Source of the DNA: Loripinus fragilis
Lineage: Eukaryota; Mollusca; Bivalvia; Lucinida; Lucinidae
Direction: 5' to 3'
Assembly: GCA_964019695.1 (NCBI GenBank)
Contig: OZ026514.1
Location: 11,014,751 to 11,078,750, forward strand
Length of the DNA stretch: 64,000 nucleotides
How positions within the stretch are numbered: the stretch's first letter is position 1; each line of letters begins with the position of its first letter. This document shows, piece after piece, positions 34,331 through 45,713 of the stretch. The translations under genes and the position numbers were made by a program. Under the pieces are notes generated by a model. The model made no database searches. It saw nothing but the letters and a program-made list of their open reading frames with translations, and was not told the DNA's origin.

Positions 34331-34475
34331 TTGAAATTCAGATTTTTAGCTTGCATTGGATGATGCAAAACATTAGGCTTTTTAATGTCTCCGAGAAGCC
34401 CTTCGGGCTTCACAGACATTAAAAAGTCTAATGTTTTGCATCATCCGATGCAAGCTAAAAATCTGCATTTCAATC
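34331..34475. repeat. 145-bp palindrome
   Basis: Near-perfect arms: tttttagcttgcattggatg opposite catccgatgcaagctaaaaa, taatgtct opposite agacatta, around gaagcccttcgggcttc. Shares gatgcaaaacatt with the neighbouring foldback and a diverged relative at 33590-33680. Confidence 0.8.
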
Positions 34476-34772
34476 CTTAAATGAAGATAAGTGTTATCTT
34501 AGCGAACAGTGCAAACCCTGATGAAATGTCACATTATTACGCGTTTCATCTGATCTTCACCGTTAGTCAAAGTACCGATTTATGGGTATCTAGTATAAAG
34601 AGTGTTCAGAAATATCCTTATCTCATATTTTAACAATACAGTCAGATTAATTTATTTTAATTTAATGCTTTATTTATTTTACAAGGATTCCAAACTGCCC
34701 AGGGGCTACTAGTTGGTCTCCTTACATATAGCATAACAAATAAACAATATGACAATATAAATGATGACGCGG

Positions 34773-34960
34773 ACATACATACATACATACATACATACAT
34801 ACATACATACATACATACATACATACATACGTACGTACGTAAGTACGCATTCATGTACCCACGCACGCACGTACACACATACGTGTTACGTACGTATGTA
34901 TCTGACAGACAGACATACAGACAAAACAGACACACGGACAGACAGACACACGGGCAAGTA
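34773..34960 (+). repeat. ACAT / GTAC / GACA microsatellite cluster
   Basis: (ACAT)n at 34773-34830, then short GTAC repeats and GACA-type repeats to about 34960. Open frames on both strands here (for example a 132-codon minus frame rich in MYVC) are low-complexity translations. Confidence 0.9.
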
Positions 34961-35457
34961 GACAAAACAAGACACAAAAGAGTAGAGAGAGGACATAGAA
35001 CAGTCACCCTATTGAGACAGTGGATATTAGATAGTGTTTTATGACAAAGTTGCACCAGCAGTGCTAATAGTAGCGAGTCTTCAAAAATTATTGCTGAAAT
35101 ATAAACGGCAGCATAGTCAGATTAAAGTGGAAGAACTTAAAATTAAAAGGCAATGTAACTGTCCAAACTACATACAGTTGATATTTCAATTACAGGTTGT
35201 TAAAATGACCCACACGTCTATAGGGGTTTTCCATCCAGATATTGCTCAAACCAACCTGCTCAGATACAGAGACTAGCTTGATGTATACATAACTGTTAAA
35301 TTCATATTGTCTAAGCAGCAAAGAACAGTGTCACTGGTATAGCTCCACCAGGTGCGCAGGCTTATCTGTGTCTAGTCATAAACAAGATGGTCTCATGGCA
35401 AGGCTGGATGATATATAAAATCAAAATCTAGAATTGGCTGTTTACGAAGAGGATCTT

Positions 35458-36186
35458 AAGGGGTTTTATCTTTCAAAAGCTCTTATTTGCATTAATTTTT
35501 TCCTGCATAAACCAAAATTGCTTTTTTTACCAAGGAGACGGATACCCTTTTTGGTTACATTGTTGTATGCACAATTTATACATCTCACATATATCACTTA
35601 ACGCCCCAAAGTACAGCTTTTGAGCAATCAGCAGCAAGCTTATCAGCCTTTGTAGAGTTACTTCCTGGTTTGATACCGTTTGCAATATTTAGACACATAT
35701 TTAGAACATATTTAGAAAACCATTTGCATGAGCATGAACATGAACTACAATTATCTGACTACAATTTTTAGAAGTATTTTGACCCAAATATATGTATTTC
35801 TGGTATTATTTACATTTTTTTATTTTGACCTTGAAAATTTCATAAGCAAACATTGTAAATATATATTTTTCTTCCAGAAAATTGTACATTTGGGCGAAAA
35901 TACTTCTAAATATTGTAGTTGGATAATTGTAGTTCATGTGCATGCAACTGTTTTCACAATATTGCAAACGGTATCAAACCAGGAAGTACTCTAAAAAGAC
36001 TGGTAAGCATGCTGTGGATTGCTCAAAAGCTGTATGTTGGGGCGTTAAGTGAGCTATATGAGATGTATTAATTGTTCGTACAACATTGTGGCCAAAGGTA
36101 TCCGTATCCTTGACAAAAAGGCAGTTTTCGTTTATACAGGAAAAGTTTCATGCAAATAAGAGTTTTTGAAAGATATATCCCCTTAT
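35458..36186. mobile_element. 730-bp foldback element
   Basis: Arms of ~340 nt pair along their length: aaggggttttatctttcaaaa opposite tttttgaaagatatatcccctt, aacgccccaa opposite ttggggcgtt, cctggtttgataccgtttgc opposite gcaaacggtatcaaaccagg, and actacaattatctgactac opposite tagttggataattgtagt. The loop is ~60 nt of AT-rich sequence near 35830. Arm divergence shows it is old. No transposase. Confidence 0.75.
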
Positions 36187-36387
36187 ATGAATACTATTAT
36201 AGACTTTATCAAACGAGTTGGGGAAAATTGACAAAATGCGAGACTTGTCGCGCTTTTTACCTCTCTTTAGAAACGAGTTTGATAAATTCGATGAAACAGG
36301 AGCACAAATATAAGACTATGTTCAGCATATGTCATTAAAATCATATTTTAGGTGAAAATGTTAAGATGTAGTCATTATGTTCATGCG

Positions 36388-36670
36388 TGGATTCAGATAG
36401 TTTTGTCAGAGGGGCTCCAACTTTGACAACTTTTTTTTAGTCGATGTGGAGCGGAATCCAAATACCACTATAAACGGGTCATCATCGACCCTCCAGCGAA
36501 ACGCCATTTAAATGGCGTTTAGCTTGCGTGCCGATGATGGCCCAACATTGAATGCTGGTTTGAAAACTTTGTGATTTTCAGGGGATCCGGACCAGTATTG
36601 ATAAGAAACCCTATATTTTTGTGATTTTCCAGGGGGGGGCGGACCCCCTGTCCCTCCCTCTGGATCCGCG
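36388..36670 (+). mobile_element. GGTCCGGACCCCC repeat with internal palindrome, copy 2
   Basis: Counterpart of 26245-26525 in the same orientation. The internal palindrome (catcgaccctccagcg.aacgccatttaaatggcgttt) and the 3' end with ggatccgcg are intact. Confidence 0.7.
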
Positions 36671-37450
36671 TATTATGTTCGCAACGTAGTTGTGGACGTT
36701 ATAACAACGTAACTAAAATGAAAACACTATTTTTTTTCAATAAAGATTCCAAAGGGAATTCAAGAAAACACGCTTTTTCTTGTACCACTCTGTCACAAGA
36801 ATTACTTTGTTAAACTGAAAACCACTGATGGTTTATCCATTTTAAAACATGGCGTCATATCACCCTTGACGCAACGTCATTTGATAAATATTAATTGGCA
36901 TATGGACCAGGCAGGGTACATGTAACACAGCTTTGTGATAGAAATATGCAACAGTATAGTTTGATAGGGCAGCAAAACCTACAAACAATCATGTAACTTC
37001 TTTCTGACACAATCCTAAAAATGTTGACAAAGCTATCATATTTATGAACTAATAAAAATTAAAACATGAGGAAGTGAAAAAAACTTTGCTCAACAGACAA
37101 ACTGTTCCGTAAATGTTTTTGATTGAGAACCTATAAGACTGCAAATATGGTTGCATTTAGTCTTTCCATGAGAGATAATGATGTTTTCATAACATCAACG
37201 CCCCTCCGCGGCAGCCACCCCATTAACACCTTCCCTGCTAGTGGCGATGCTTGACGGCTACTGATATCCTGTGCCGAGAGTTCTCTACAACATTGTCCAG
37301 AATACAAAGAGCTAACGAAAACAATTGTATTTAAAACCCATTTATGGCGAATGCATTTTCCAATCGTTATCAATTGGACAAGTCCATTTCCAATGTTAGG
37401 GATGCTGGATGGTATTTTTTTAATTTTTAATCAAATTTTAAAAGAAACTT
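36671..37450. other. unassigned sequence
   Basis: Nothing recognised. A minus-strand 80-codon frame (37131-37373) has no motif support. Confidence 0.4.
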
Positions 37451-37546
37451 CTGTAAGCAAACAGTGGAGAACCTGATCAGACGCCGCTTTGCTTTGATTA
37501 GACGTCGCGCTTTGCGGCGTCTGGTCTGGTTTTGCACTGTTTGCAG
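37451..37546. repeat. hairpin of the GCAAACAGT family, copy 1
   Basis: Outer arms ctgtaagcaaacagtg and cactgtttgcag, inner arms gatcagacgccgc and gcggcgtctggtc, loop rich in cgc/ttt. Same plan as 37633-37724 and 38330-38392, with different inner sequence. Confidence 0.7.
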
Positions 37547-37632
37547 ATGTCCCACAAAAAGGGCACTAGGCTTATATGGGTTAAAGTCTGTGGATATAAA
37601 TATTAATGTCAAAGGAGTTTTTTAGGCATACA

Positions 37633-37724
37633 GACAAACGGTGTTGACCAAGATCAGACTGCTCCTACAGGAGCAGATCAGACTGCTCCTACAGGAGCAG
37701 TCTGATCTAGGTCCACACTGTTTG
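37633..37724. repeat. hairpin of the GCAAACAGT family, copy 2, internally duplicated
   Basis: Outer arms caaacggtgttgacc and ggtccacactgtttg. The inner block atcagactgctcctacagga is present twice in a row on the left, followed by its inverse caggagcagtctgat. Confidence 0.75.
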
Positions 37725-38235
37725 AAACAGACACTTTAAAAGGACTAATGTATTTCCAGGTTATAAGTGACCCCCGTTTTTCTTTTTTTAAACAGCTTTA
37801 AATTGAACTTAGAAGAACGGCACTTAGCATATGGATTTAAATGCACACCGCGTAACTAAAACTTATTTTTGGGAGACGCCCTTATTTGTAGCTGAAGCCC
37901 CAGTCCCCTGTACAAAAGAATAACTTAGTTGTTTTTTCCTGTGAATATACCTATGTGTACCCCAATAGATACACGTGGTATATTTGCATTGCTATGATGA
38001 TATGTACTAGCCTACAGGACTATCTATATCCGATGATTCAACGAAAATCTATTTCGCAAACCTCACTCGTCATCATTTTGACTCACACACGCACGCACAC
38101 ACGCGATTGTAAAAGTCTATAGGGGTCCTAGACCGTGCCCTATTGAAAGCAGGCACATATAAGGCTTAAGCATGAAACATGCATGTACATTTCAATTCAT
38201 TGACTCTTTTTGCCTACGAGGTAATTTGTCATGAT

Positions 38236-38418
38236 TTTGTCGTCTGCTGATATTTTTTTGCAAAATCAGTTTGTTCCTTGTCGTTGCTTTTTCTAAAATG
38301 ATCTTTCGGGAATATCAGTAGAGTGCTAAGCAGTTTGGATCCAGATCATGCCTGACGTTTTGTCGGGCCTGATCTGGGTCCAAATTGTTTGCAAAGGTAA
38401 TCAGCAGACGACACTAGT
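38236..38418. mobile_element. 180-bp MITE (GTCGTCTGCTGAT TIR) containing a hairpin
   Basis: Ends are ttgtcgtctgctgat (38238) and its inverse atcagcagacgacac (to 38414). Inside, 38330-38392 is a hairpin with outer arms cagtttggatccagatcatg and the inverse of gatctgggtccaaattgtttgc. A second, shorter copy lies at 39632-39768, and a lone end (tagcagacgacattaag) at 39241. Confidence 0.6.
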
Positions 38419-39319
38419 AAGTAAAGAGTTTATGACGACAATTCAAGTTTAGAGAGTTAACGAGAAATAGCGAATAAACTTAAAGAGCATCAACTATTTG
38501 CCTGCTAAAGCTATTTCGCTGAACTGCTTAACGGTTTTACCGAAGGCAAGTTAAGGTAAAAATGTTGGGCATTATCTGGATCCTTACTGTTTGATAACCT
38601 ACTTGTATTCCTGAAAGCCATATTTTTAGGAAACAATGATCTCGAAAGGAAATTCAGCCATTGTTTAAGGTTCAGACAATACTGTTACTTGGATCGTTTT
38701 TTGTTTTAAAACAGGCCATTTCAATGCATCGCCTTTAGATGTACAGTGAAGTTTATGAGTCAGTATAAGCAGTGAATCATAGCTAAATGCACGAAGAGTG
38801 TGCCAGTTAAGCAATTTTAGCGTAAAGTTGCGATTGTTTTTATTAGTTTAAAAAACGTGTTTTGGGTGCTCAAAAGAACCATTTCATTGAGACGGTTGTT
38901 TTGAGTACACACAACATATTTTTTGGTTAGGTTGGACAAAGAATTCTCTGTTACGCACTCTTATCTGTGGGACTGACGAATTACCTCCACTGACCTGCAT
39001 AAACCATGTTTTATTTATATCGCTAGGTTCACTTGGGGACTAATTCAAAGAAGAGCAGCAAAAACACACCAAAATTCCATCTAATCCCAGCCTATACAAA
39101 AACTCATATTTATGTGGAAAAAATAAATTCAATTACGCGGTATGTATCTTAATTCATTTCTCTAATTAATTTTTCAATTAAAATCACCATTAAAGAATAA
39201 TTAACAAAAAACGGGAGTCACTAAAGTCCTGGAAACACTATAGCAGACGACATTAAGTCGCGATAAGCAGCCGTAGAATCAAGTAGGGTTCTGCATAAAG
39301 GTTCGTGACCACAATAATA
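38419..39319. other. unassigned sequence with a small hairpin
   Basis: A hairpin at ~38868-38915 (gtgctcaaaagaacca and ggttgttttgagtac). Otherwise nothing recognised. Confidence 0.4.
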
Positions 39320-39558
39320 TGAGCCGCGGCATGAAATTTCCAACAATGTGGTATGTGCGACCAGCAAAGCCTCAGATCAGCCTGCGCATACGCGCAGTCT
39401 GATCAGAGCCTTTGCTGATCGCTTGAATAACCTATGAGTGTTAAGCTACTGACTGAACACCGTTTAGTGTTTCTAAGCCTCCAAGGAGGCTATACAGGCT
39501 CGTGTGAGTCTACACTTGTCAAAATGCCACATTGTTGGAAATCACATGTCACGGCTCA
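39320..39558 (+). mobile_element. TGAGCCG-TIR MITE, full copy
   Basis: Complete from TGAGCCGCGG to CACGGCTCA with intact internal hairpin. The left flank is ...aata and the right flank is att..., so the target duplication is not as clean as at 12735. Confidence 0.8.
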
Positions 39559-39631
39559 ATTATCACAGGAAGAATCCGGAATCACTTCCGATTAACTCCT
39601 TGACAACTGGTCAATTTTGCATACTCTTTTT

Positions 39632-39768
39632 GTCGTCTGAAGATTCAACTTTTTCGAAAAATTCTTTCAGTGACACTATCAGATTGTAATATATCAAGAG
39701 CAGACCCGCCCTTTTGCTGGGCCTAATCTGGGTCGAAACTGTTTGCAATATCAGTAGACGACACTATA
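39632..39768. mobile_element. second GTCGTCTG MITE copy
   Basis: Begins ttgtcgtctgaagattc and ends atcagtagacgacactata. Internal ctaatctgggtcgaaactg matches the right hairpin arm of the 38236 copy, and the left hairpin arm is mostly lost. Confidence 0.5.
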
Positions 39769-40200
39769 TAGAAGACAAGATTTAAGGAGCTCTAGCGATA
39801 AGGCGTATATATTCCCTAGTTGAAATGATTACAAAACCTAAATTTTCAAATTGCCCTAACGTTTTTAAAATTGGACTGTTTCGGTAGTAAAATATGCATA
39901 GAAAACATCAACATAGGTTTTAAAGCGATTCGTCATTTTCAAAGCTGTGAAAACTTGCGCCTTCTACTCCCACCCCTCATTTTACGTCTTTAGACATGGT
40001 GCCGTTTAGACGAGAGTTTTGGTAAATCCTTTGCAGGTTTTAAAAAAGTAAAAGTGCTAAAATATTAAGGAAATTAGTGCCCTTCATTTCCAAAACGTTG
40101 CGGTATTCCTTCTGCGCATGTGTACGAAATATACTTAAAATTGTGACGTCTGTCATTGAAAAAATGAAACTGGCGTCTTTCAGTTTGTTTTTAGATGCTT
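39769..40200. other. unassigned sequence
   Basis: Nothing recognised. Confidence 0.4.
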
Positions 40201-40295
40201 TCCCCCCTAGACCCAAGATGTCCTTTGGATAATTAAATGTCCCTATACAAATTTATAACATATGTAAAGGGCGTCTTGGGTCTAAAGGGGGGGGG
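40201..40295. repeat. 95-bp inverted repeat (cccctagacccaagatg)
   Basis: Left arm cccccctagacccaagatgtcc and right arm gggcgtcttgggtctaaaggggg around an AT-rich ~45-nt loop. Confidence 0.65.
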
Positions 40296-40498
40296 GGAGG
40301 GGGTGTATAAGTGAAAGAAGACATAAAATATCTGCCAAAAATAGACCACTTCGCAAGATGGTCATTTTTATTGTGCATCAACTGTATAATTAGTTTTACT
40401 GTACAAAGCGCGGTTCCTTGTTCCATATATGTTACTGAATAACAAGCACAGTTGATGATCAAAATAAATTCTCATTCAATAAGAAGTAGAGTTATTAC

Positions 40499-42388
40499 AT
40501 GCATCGAGCAAACCCAGTTTTAAATATACAAATTCGGGGGCAATGGTGCATCGACGGCTCGTCTATATATATTAAAAAAAAAACAAATTATCTGATCAAA
40601 AATGCTGTGATACCTGTGCTATCAAACCTAAATCAAAGAAGAAACTGGACTAGATTCAGTGTAGTACATGCATGTCATGGTTCCACGAGCAATGCATGGG
40701 TCTAAATAAAACAGAACCTGTTGGTGTTTGGTCGTGTTTGTCATGCAGAGTGTTCCCTGCTACTGTCACTAGTGAATTATCTCATCTTAAAAGTGACATC
40801 AATGATCTCAAGAAGTCGACTTCATGCATACTTACAGCTGTACATGATTTAACATCAATGATGGAACGGTCCATTGAAAATATAAATGACAGAATTACAG
40901 CTTTGAATAGGCATATATCCACAAATGACAACAGTCTCACCGGAGTTCTAGAGACATTGTCAACAACCACAAACACAATAAAAAGCAACCTGGACCAAAA
41001 ATCGTGTCAAATTCTGAACAAAACAAGTGCAGTCTCATTGTCGCACAGGATATCCGCTAGCACGAACTAACCTGTCGCATTTCGCTCGGTGCACACTGGG
41101 ATTGAACCGCCATTTTTATTAAAAATATATTATGCAATCACTGCTTGCATGACTCGGGGATTTACATTCAGAAAATATTGACTAAATGAGAAATGATAAA
41201 CTGTCAAAATAATATTTTTTTTGCTGTTTTAACAATTAATTCTGTCACTACCGGAGTGCGAGAATTGAACGGGACTAGCCAAATATCGCTAGTTACCCAT
41301 GATGCAAAGGGCGAAATGCGAGAGATCTAGATGAGGTATCGTCAGGTCTCGCGAGAATGAGTGCAGTCTTGGATAAAGTAAAAACTTCAAAAAGTGAAAA
41401 AAACAAACAAAATGTAATTACAGAAGTACGTGACTCAATTAGTATAAGCTCGGAGACAACCAGAAACAATCAACATACTAAATTACCACAGTCCGTTAAA
41501 ACCCCGCAGACAGCGGGTAATTCGCGTCTAAAACAAACGGAACGTGTGGATAAAATTCATGATAAAAACCGTCACCAGAAACAAACATCGCGCAATCTGA
41601 CAGTTCAGAAACAAAAGCAGAGCAATGTTGACGTCGATTTAACCAAATCACATCAGCCAACAAAAATAATCAGACAATCTACTTTATTAGTTGGTTCCTC
41701 CATTCTTAAAAACGTTAAGACGAACGAATTAAATAGAAATACGACAGTGCGGTCTTTTCCCGGTGCAACCATAGAAACACTCGATTCAAAATTATCCGAA
41801 TACGATCTTAAACAGTGTGAAACTATAGTGCTTCATGTCGGCGGCAACGATGCCGACAACGGCACTGATATCGAAACTTTTGCCGAACAGCATGAATCAC
41901 TTCTAACTGAGCATATGTCAAATAATAGACGGGTAATCGTTTCAGGGTTATTACCCAGAAAAACTGTCGATCTGAGCCCATATAATGATAGACTAAAATC
42001 TCTGTGTGAAGCATACGAAACAGACTATATAGATAATTACGGGGACTTCCTACTTGCATCTGGCGATATTCCTGACTCCTATTTCATGAGGGATAAAATT
42101 CACCTGAACTCATATGGACTCAAAAAGCTTCTTTCCAATATCAACAGAGTTCATCATATCGCCAGTCCACGCCAAACCTCTTTGGCGAACCGGCGATATG
42201 GTGAGTCACAGTCAGGTTCTCGACGAGTGCATGTGGGTGGAACCCGAAATTTCAGGACTAGAACTTATTCCCAGGGAAGGCAGTCTAGAAAAAGATATTG
42301 TCATATATGCCAGAGAGACGGTCATGAAACCCTAGAGTGTTGGTTTAATGGTAGGAGCAGTGGGCGGCAGGAAAGATATTACCCATAG
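40499..42388 (+). pseudogene. LINE ORF1: PHD finger + SGNH esterase + CCHC knuckle, interrupted
   Basis: ORF1 proteins of this group bind RNA and some carry an esterase. The N-terminal PHD-like part reads QWCID, then (in another frame, after a stop at 40651) C-S-T-C...WFHEQCMG and WSCLSCR. A coiled-coil-like, Ser/Thr/Asn-rich stretch follows. After a 324-bp insertion (41036-41359) the frame continues as an intact 343-codon stretch (41357-42388): SGNH block I as VGSSIL with Ser near residue 113, block III as HVGGND near 160, block V as DKIHLNSYG near 245, and a C-x2-C-x4-H-x4-C knuckle (CHIC...HETLEC) near 314. The insertion plus one target copy is 334 bp, which exactly accounts for the frame change across it. 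Damage: a frameshift and stop in the PHD region plus the insertion. Confidence 0.8.
41036..41359. mobile_element. 324-bp insertion in LINE ORF1 with 10-bp target duplication
   Basis: The direct repeat agtgcagtct occurs at 41026-41035 and 41360-41369, immediately flanking the insert. Its ends are short imperfect inverted repeats (cattgtcgca opposite the inverse of tgcgagaatg-type end, CATT.TCGC shared). A further inverted pair gtcgcatttcgc / gcgaaatgc lies inside. A target duplication of about 9-10 bp is longer than that of Tc1 (2) or hAT (8) and would suit a Mutator-like element, but the superfamily is only a suggestion. Confidence 0.75.
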
Positions 42389-42403
42389 GGAGACACGGAG
42401 CGT

Positions 42404-45400
42404 ATGAAACCGTATGGGAATTATACAGTGCCCACCTCAAATGCATTCAATGTCCTATCAAAAAGTCATAGCAGCAGTCAGACAATGTGCCAGCCCACGG
42501 CTCCTCTCAGTGAACTCAATACAATGTCGCATTGCTACGATGATAGTATATGCTCCCTTAGTAATGTTGCGACACCCATGCTGTCAAACGAAAGTAAAAT
42601 AGGTCTTACCTCAGAATTCATTTACACGTCCAAGGGGCTACATATAGCAAATTTAAATATAAGGCATTTATTGCCCTAAATTGACGAACTTGGGATAGCG
42701 TTGGCAGAGGAAAATGGCCCTGATATAATTGGGATCTGTGAAACATTTTTGAACCCAAGCATATCGAGTAATCAAGTGACTATAAATGGCTTTAGTCATA
42801 TACGGAAAGACAGGTCCGATACGCAGGACAAATCCGGGGGCGGATTAATCCTCTACTTTCGAAATTCCATTACTTGCAAACGAAGGCCAGTAATCGAAAT
42901 ATCAAATATAGAAACGATTTGGTCTGAGATTTCCATGTCAAACTCGAAGCCATTTCTAATCTGTACAGCATACCGACCTCCAAACGCTACATCCGATTGG
43001 ATTGATAAGTTGGGAGCAGAATTGTCAGTAGCACAATCCTCTGGTCTTGAACTTATCCTAATGGGTGATAATAACATTGATTACAGGTCATGCTCAAATA
43101 CCAAGTGGCTCCAGCTGATCCAATTGTTTGATCTTACCCAACTAGTCACGGATTTCACTCGCATAACTCCATTGACAGCCACAATTATTGATCATATCTA
43201 TACCTCAAATCCTGAAAATATTATCGACTGTTTTGTCCCATCATGGCATATGCTATAAGTGACCATTTTCCCGTATGCTTCTCAAGAAAGGTAAATAGTA
43301 AAATTACTAAAACTAAACACATATCAACCACTTACAGATGTTTTAAACATTTTAATGAATCTTCATTTTTAGATGATCTGGGTTCTGCTTTAGAGTCGTT
43401 TGAGGTATCTCAAAGCCACGTCGATGACGATTTTACAAAGTGGTTTTCGGTTATTCAGACTCACTTAGATAGGCACGCCCCACTGAAAACAAGACGGGTA
43501 AAATCAAAGCGTATGCCAGAATGGTTTACACCGGATATACGGGACGCGCGAAAATTACGTGATCATTATAAACGTTCAAAAAATTGGTCAAAATTTAAAC
43601 CGCAATAAAACGAGAAATCTCATTCGTGCTGCTAAAAAAGCGCATTTTTCGGAATCTATAGCATCTCAAAAAGACACACGAAAGATATGGAAACATTTTC
43701 GATCACTAAATAATAAGGCTAATTCAGCACAAAACGAATTACCTGAAGAAATTTTGATAAACGACCAAACATATACAGACTCAAAAGATATAGCCTTCAA
43801 ATTAAACGAGTTTTTTGCCTCAGTGTGCGACCAGTTCAGTTCTGGAAACGACCCTGCGGATCATCCAGATCTAAATAAACTAAAAACATATGTCGAATCT
43901 AAGGTCCCATCACATGTTAATTTTACACGCCTGAGGAGGTGAATGCATTTTTACATGCACTTGACCCCACTAAAGCCACCGGTATCGATGGGCTAGGTCC
44001 AAGGATACTTAAAATGGCGGCAGGCATTTTATCGCCGTCGATTGCCGCCATCATCAACAAAAGCATTCAAACGGCTTCTTTCCCTAATCATCTTAAGACA
44101 GCAAAAATATTTCCCATACATAAGGGTGGATCAAAATCTGACCCAACAAATTATAGACCCATTTCTATTTTGCCAACAATATCGAAAATCTTCGAAAAGC
44201 ATATAAATAAACATCTAATGGGGTTTTTAAATAAATATGATTTGATACACAAAAACCAGTCAGGATTCAGACCTAAACACAGCTGTCAAACTGCATTAAT
44301 AAAATTAATCGACCAATGGATGAGCTGTATTGACAAAGGGGATATTGTAGGTACACTCTTTCTAGATTTTAGGAAGGCTTTTGACCTTATCGACCATTCT
44401 ATCCTTATAAAGAAACTTTCAATCTATAAACTGAGAGATTCTGCTCTCAAGTTATTTTCTTCATACATCCTGGATCGTCACCAAGTAATGGAAAGTAATA
44501 CTGGTACGACTAGACCAGCACACATTAAATCGGGCGTCCCTCAAGGATCTATCTTGGGGCCTACACTAGTATTAATGTTTCTAAATGATTTGCATTTATT
44601 TATTAAACACTGCGATAGTGACTACTACGCAGATGATGCGACGGTCCATACACATGGAAATACTCCAAATGTGATCGAATCCAAGTTACAGCAAGATGGC
44701 AATAATACAAAGCTTTGGTGTAAACAAAATAAAATGGAAATAAATTATGATAAAACTACATGTATGATTGTAGGAACACAACACAGAACAAAAAGTATTC
44801 CACCTTTAAACATTTGCATTGATGGCAATAAAATTAATGATGTTAAAAAACAGAAATTACTTGGTATATACATTGACGAAAATCTTCGCTGGACAGATCA
44901 TATTGACCACCTTTGCGCTAATATCTCATCAAAAATTTCACTACTGAGGCAACTTTCCACTTATATCCCAACTGAAGCCCAAAAAATGTTCTATCAAGGG
45001 TATATTCTTCCGTTAATTGACTATGGCTCAAGTACTTGGGGTACCACGTCAAAAAGTAACTTAGAAAGACTCTCAAAACTTCAAAAACGAGCAGCACGAA
45101 TTATTTTAAATGTACCTTACGATACAGCCTCGTCCGTTATGTTCAACGCTTTAGGGTGGCCAACTATAGAAAAACGACATAGCTATAATAAGGCTGTACT
45201 TACATATAAGGCGCTAAATAATCTCACGCCTTTATATTTAACTGAACTACTTATTCCTATGTCACAAACGCATAACCGAGCACTAAGGTCAACTTCAAAC
45301 GGTTCTTTAGCGGTACCCAGATCGAAAACAGCAATATTTGATGGCTCGTTCTCATGTACTGCACCACGATTGTGGAATCAGCTACCAGAGGTTACCAAAA

Positions 45401-45459
45401 AGGCACCTTCCTTAAGTTGTTTTAAGACGCAAGTCAAACAGTTTATGTTTAATGAATGA
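42404..45459 (+). pseudogene. LINE ORF2: endonuclease-reverse transcriptase, 1 stop and 3 frameshifts
   Basis: ORF2 would nick target DNA and copy its RNA there. The endonuclease begins near 42640 (IANLNIRHLLP), then a TAA at 42677, then GICETF..., GGGLILY, TAYRPP, MGDNNID (Asp/Asn metal site region), and SDHFPV at ~43255 in a shifted frame. Frameshifts fall near 43245, 43600 and 43928. The reverse transcriptase (43939-45459, 506 codons open) shows KATGIDGL, NYRPISILP, GFRPKHSC, FLDFRKAFD, SGVPQGSILGP and the YADDA catalytic motif at ~44626, then a C-terminal region with LQKRAARIIL. Several motifs are intact, so degradation is modest. Confidence 0.85.
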
Positions 45460-45688
45460 TTTTAACTTTTACCATGAAGTTTTAAATCATTTTTATAAAT
45501 TTTAATACTCATTTATCAATTTTTAAGCCTAGGTGTATTAATATTGCCAAATGTTTTATACGCTCGTTTATATTTAACATTTTCTATGTTTATATGCTTA
45601 ACTTGTGTATATATGTATATATGTTTTTAGAGGGACGCATGGTAGACTAGCGTTGATCGCTAAATGTGCTGTCCTCTTTAAATAAAGA

Positions 45689-45713
45689 TAAATAAATAAA
45701 TAAATAAATAAAT
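45689..45713 (+). repeat. (AAAT)n 3' tail of the LINE
   Basis: Six or so AAAT units follow an aataaag sequence about 220 bp after the RT stop. Simple-repeat tails of this kind mark the 3' ends of CR1/L2-type elements. The TIR of the next element begins within 2 nt. Confidence 0.75.

Noticed and set aside
34657..35055. 132-codon minus-strand frame
   Set aside because: It is a translation of the ACAT/GACA microsatellites (MYVC and similar repeats) and has no protein family features.
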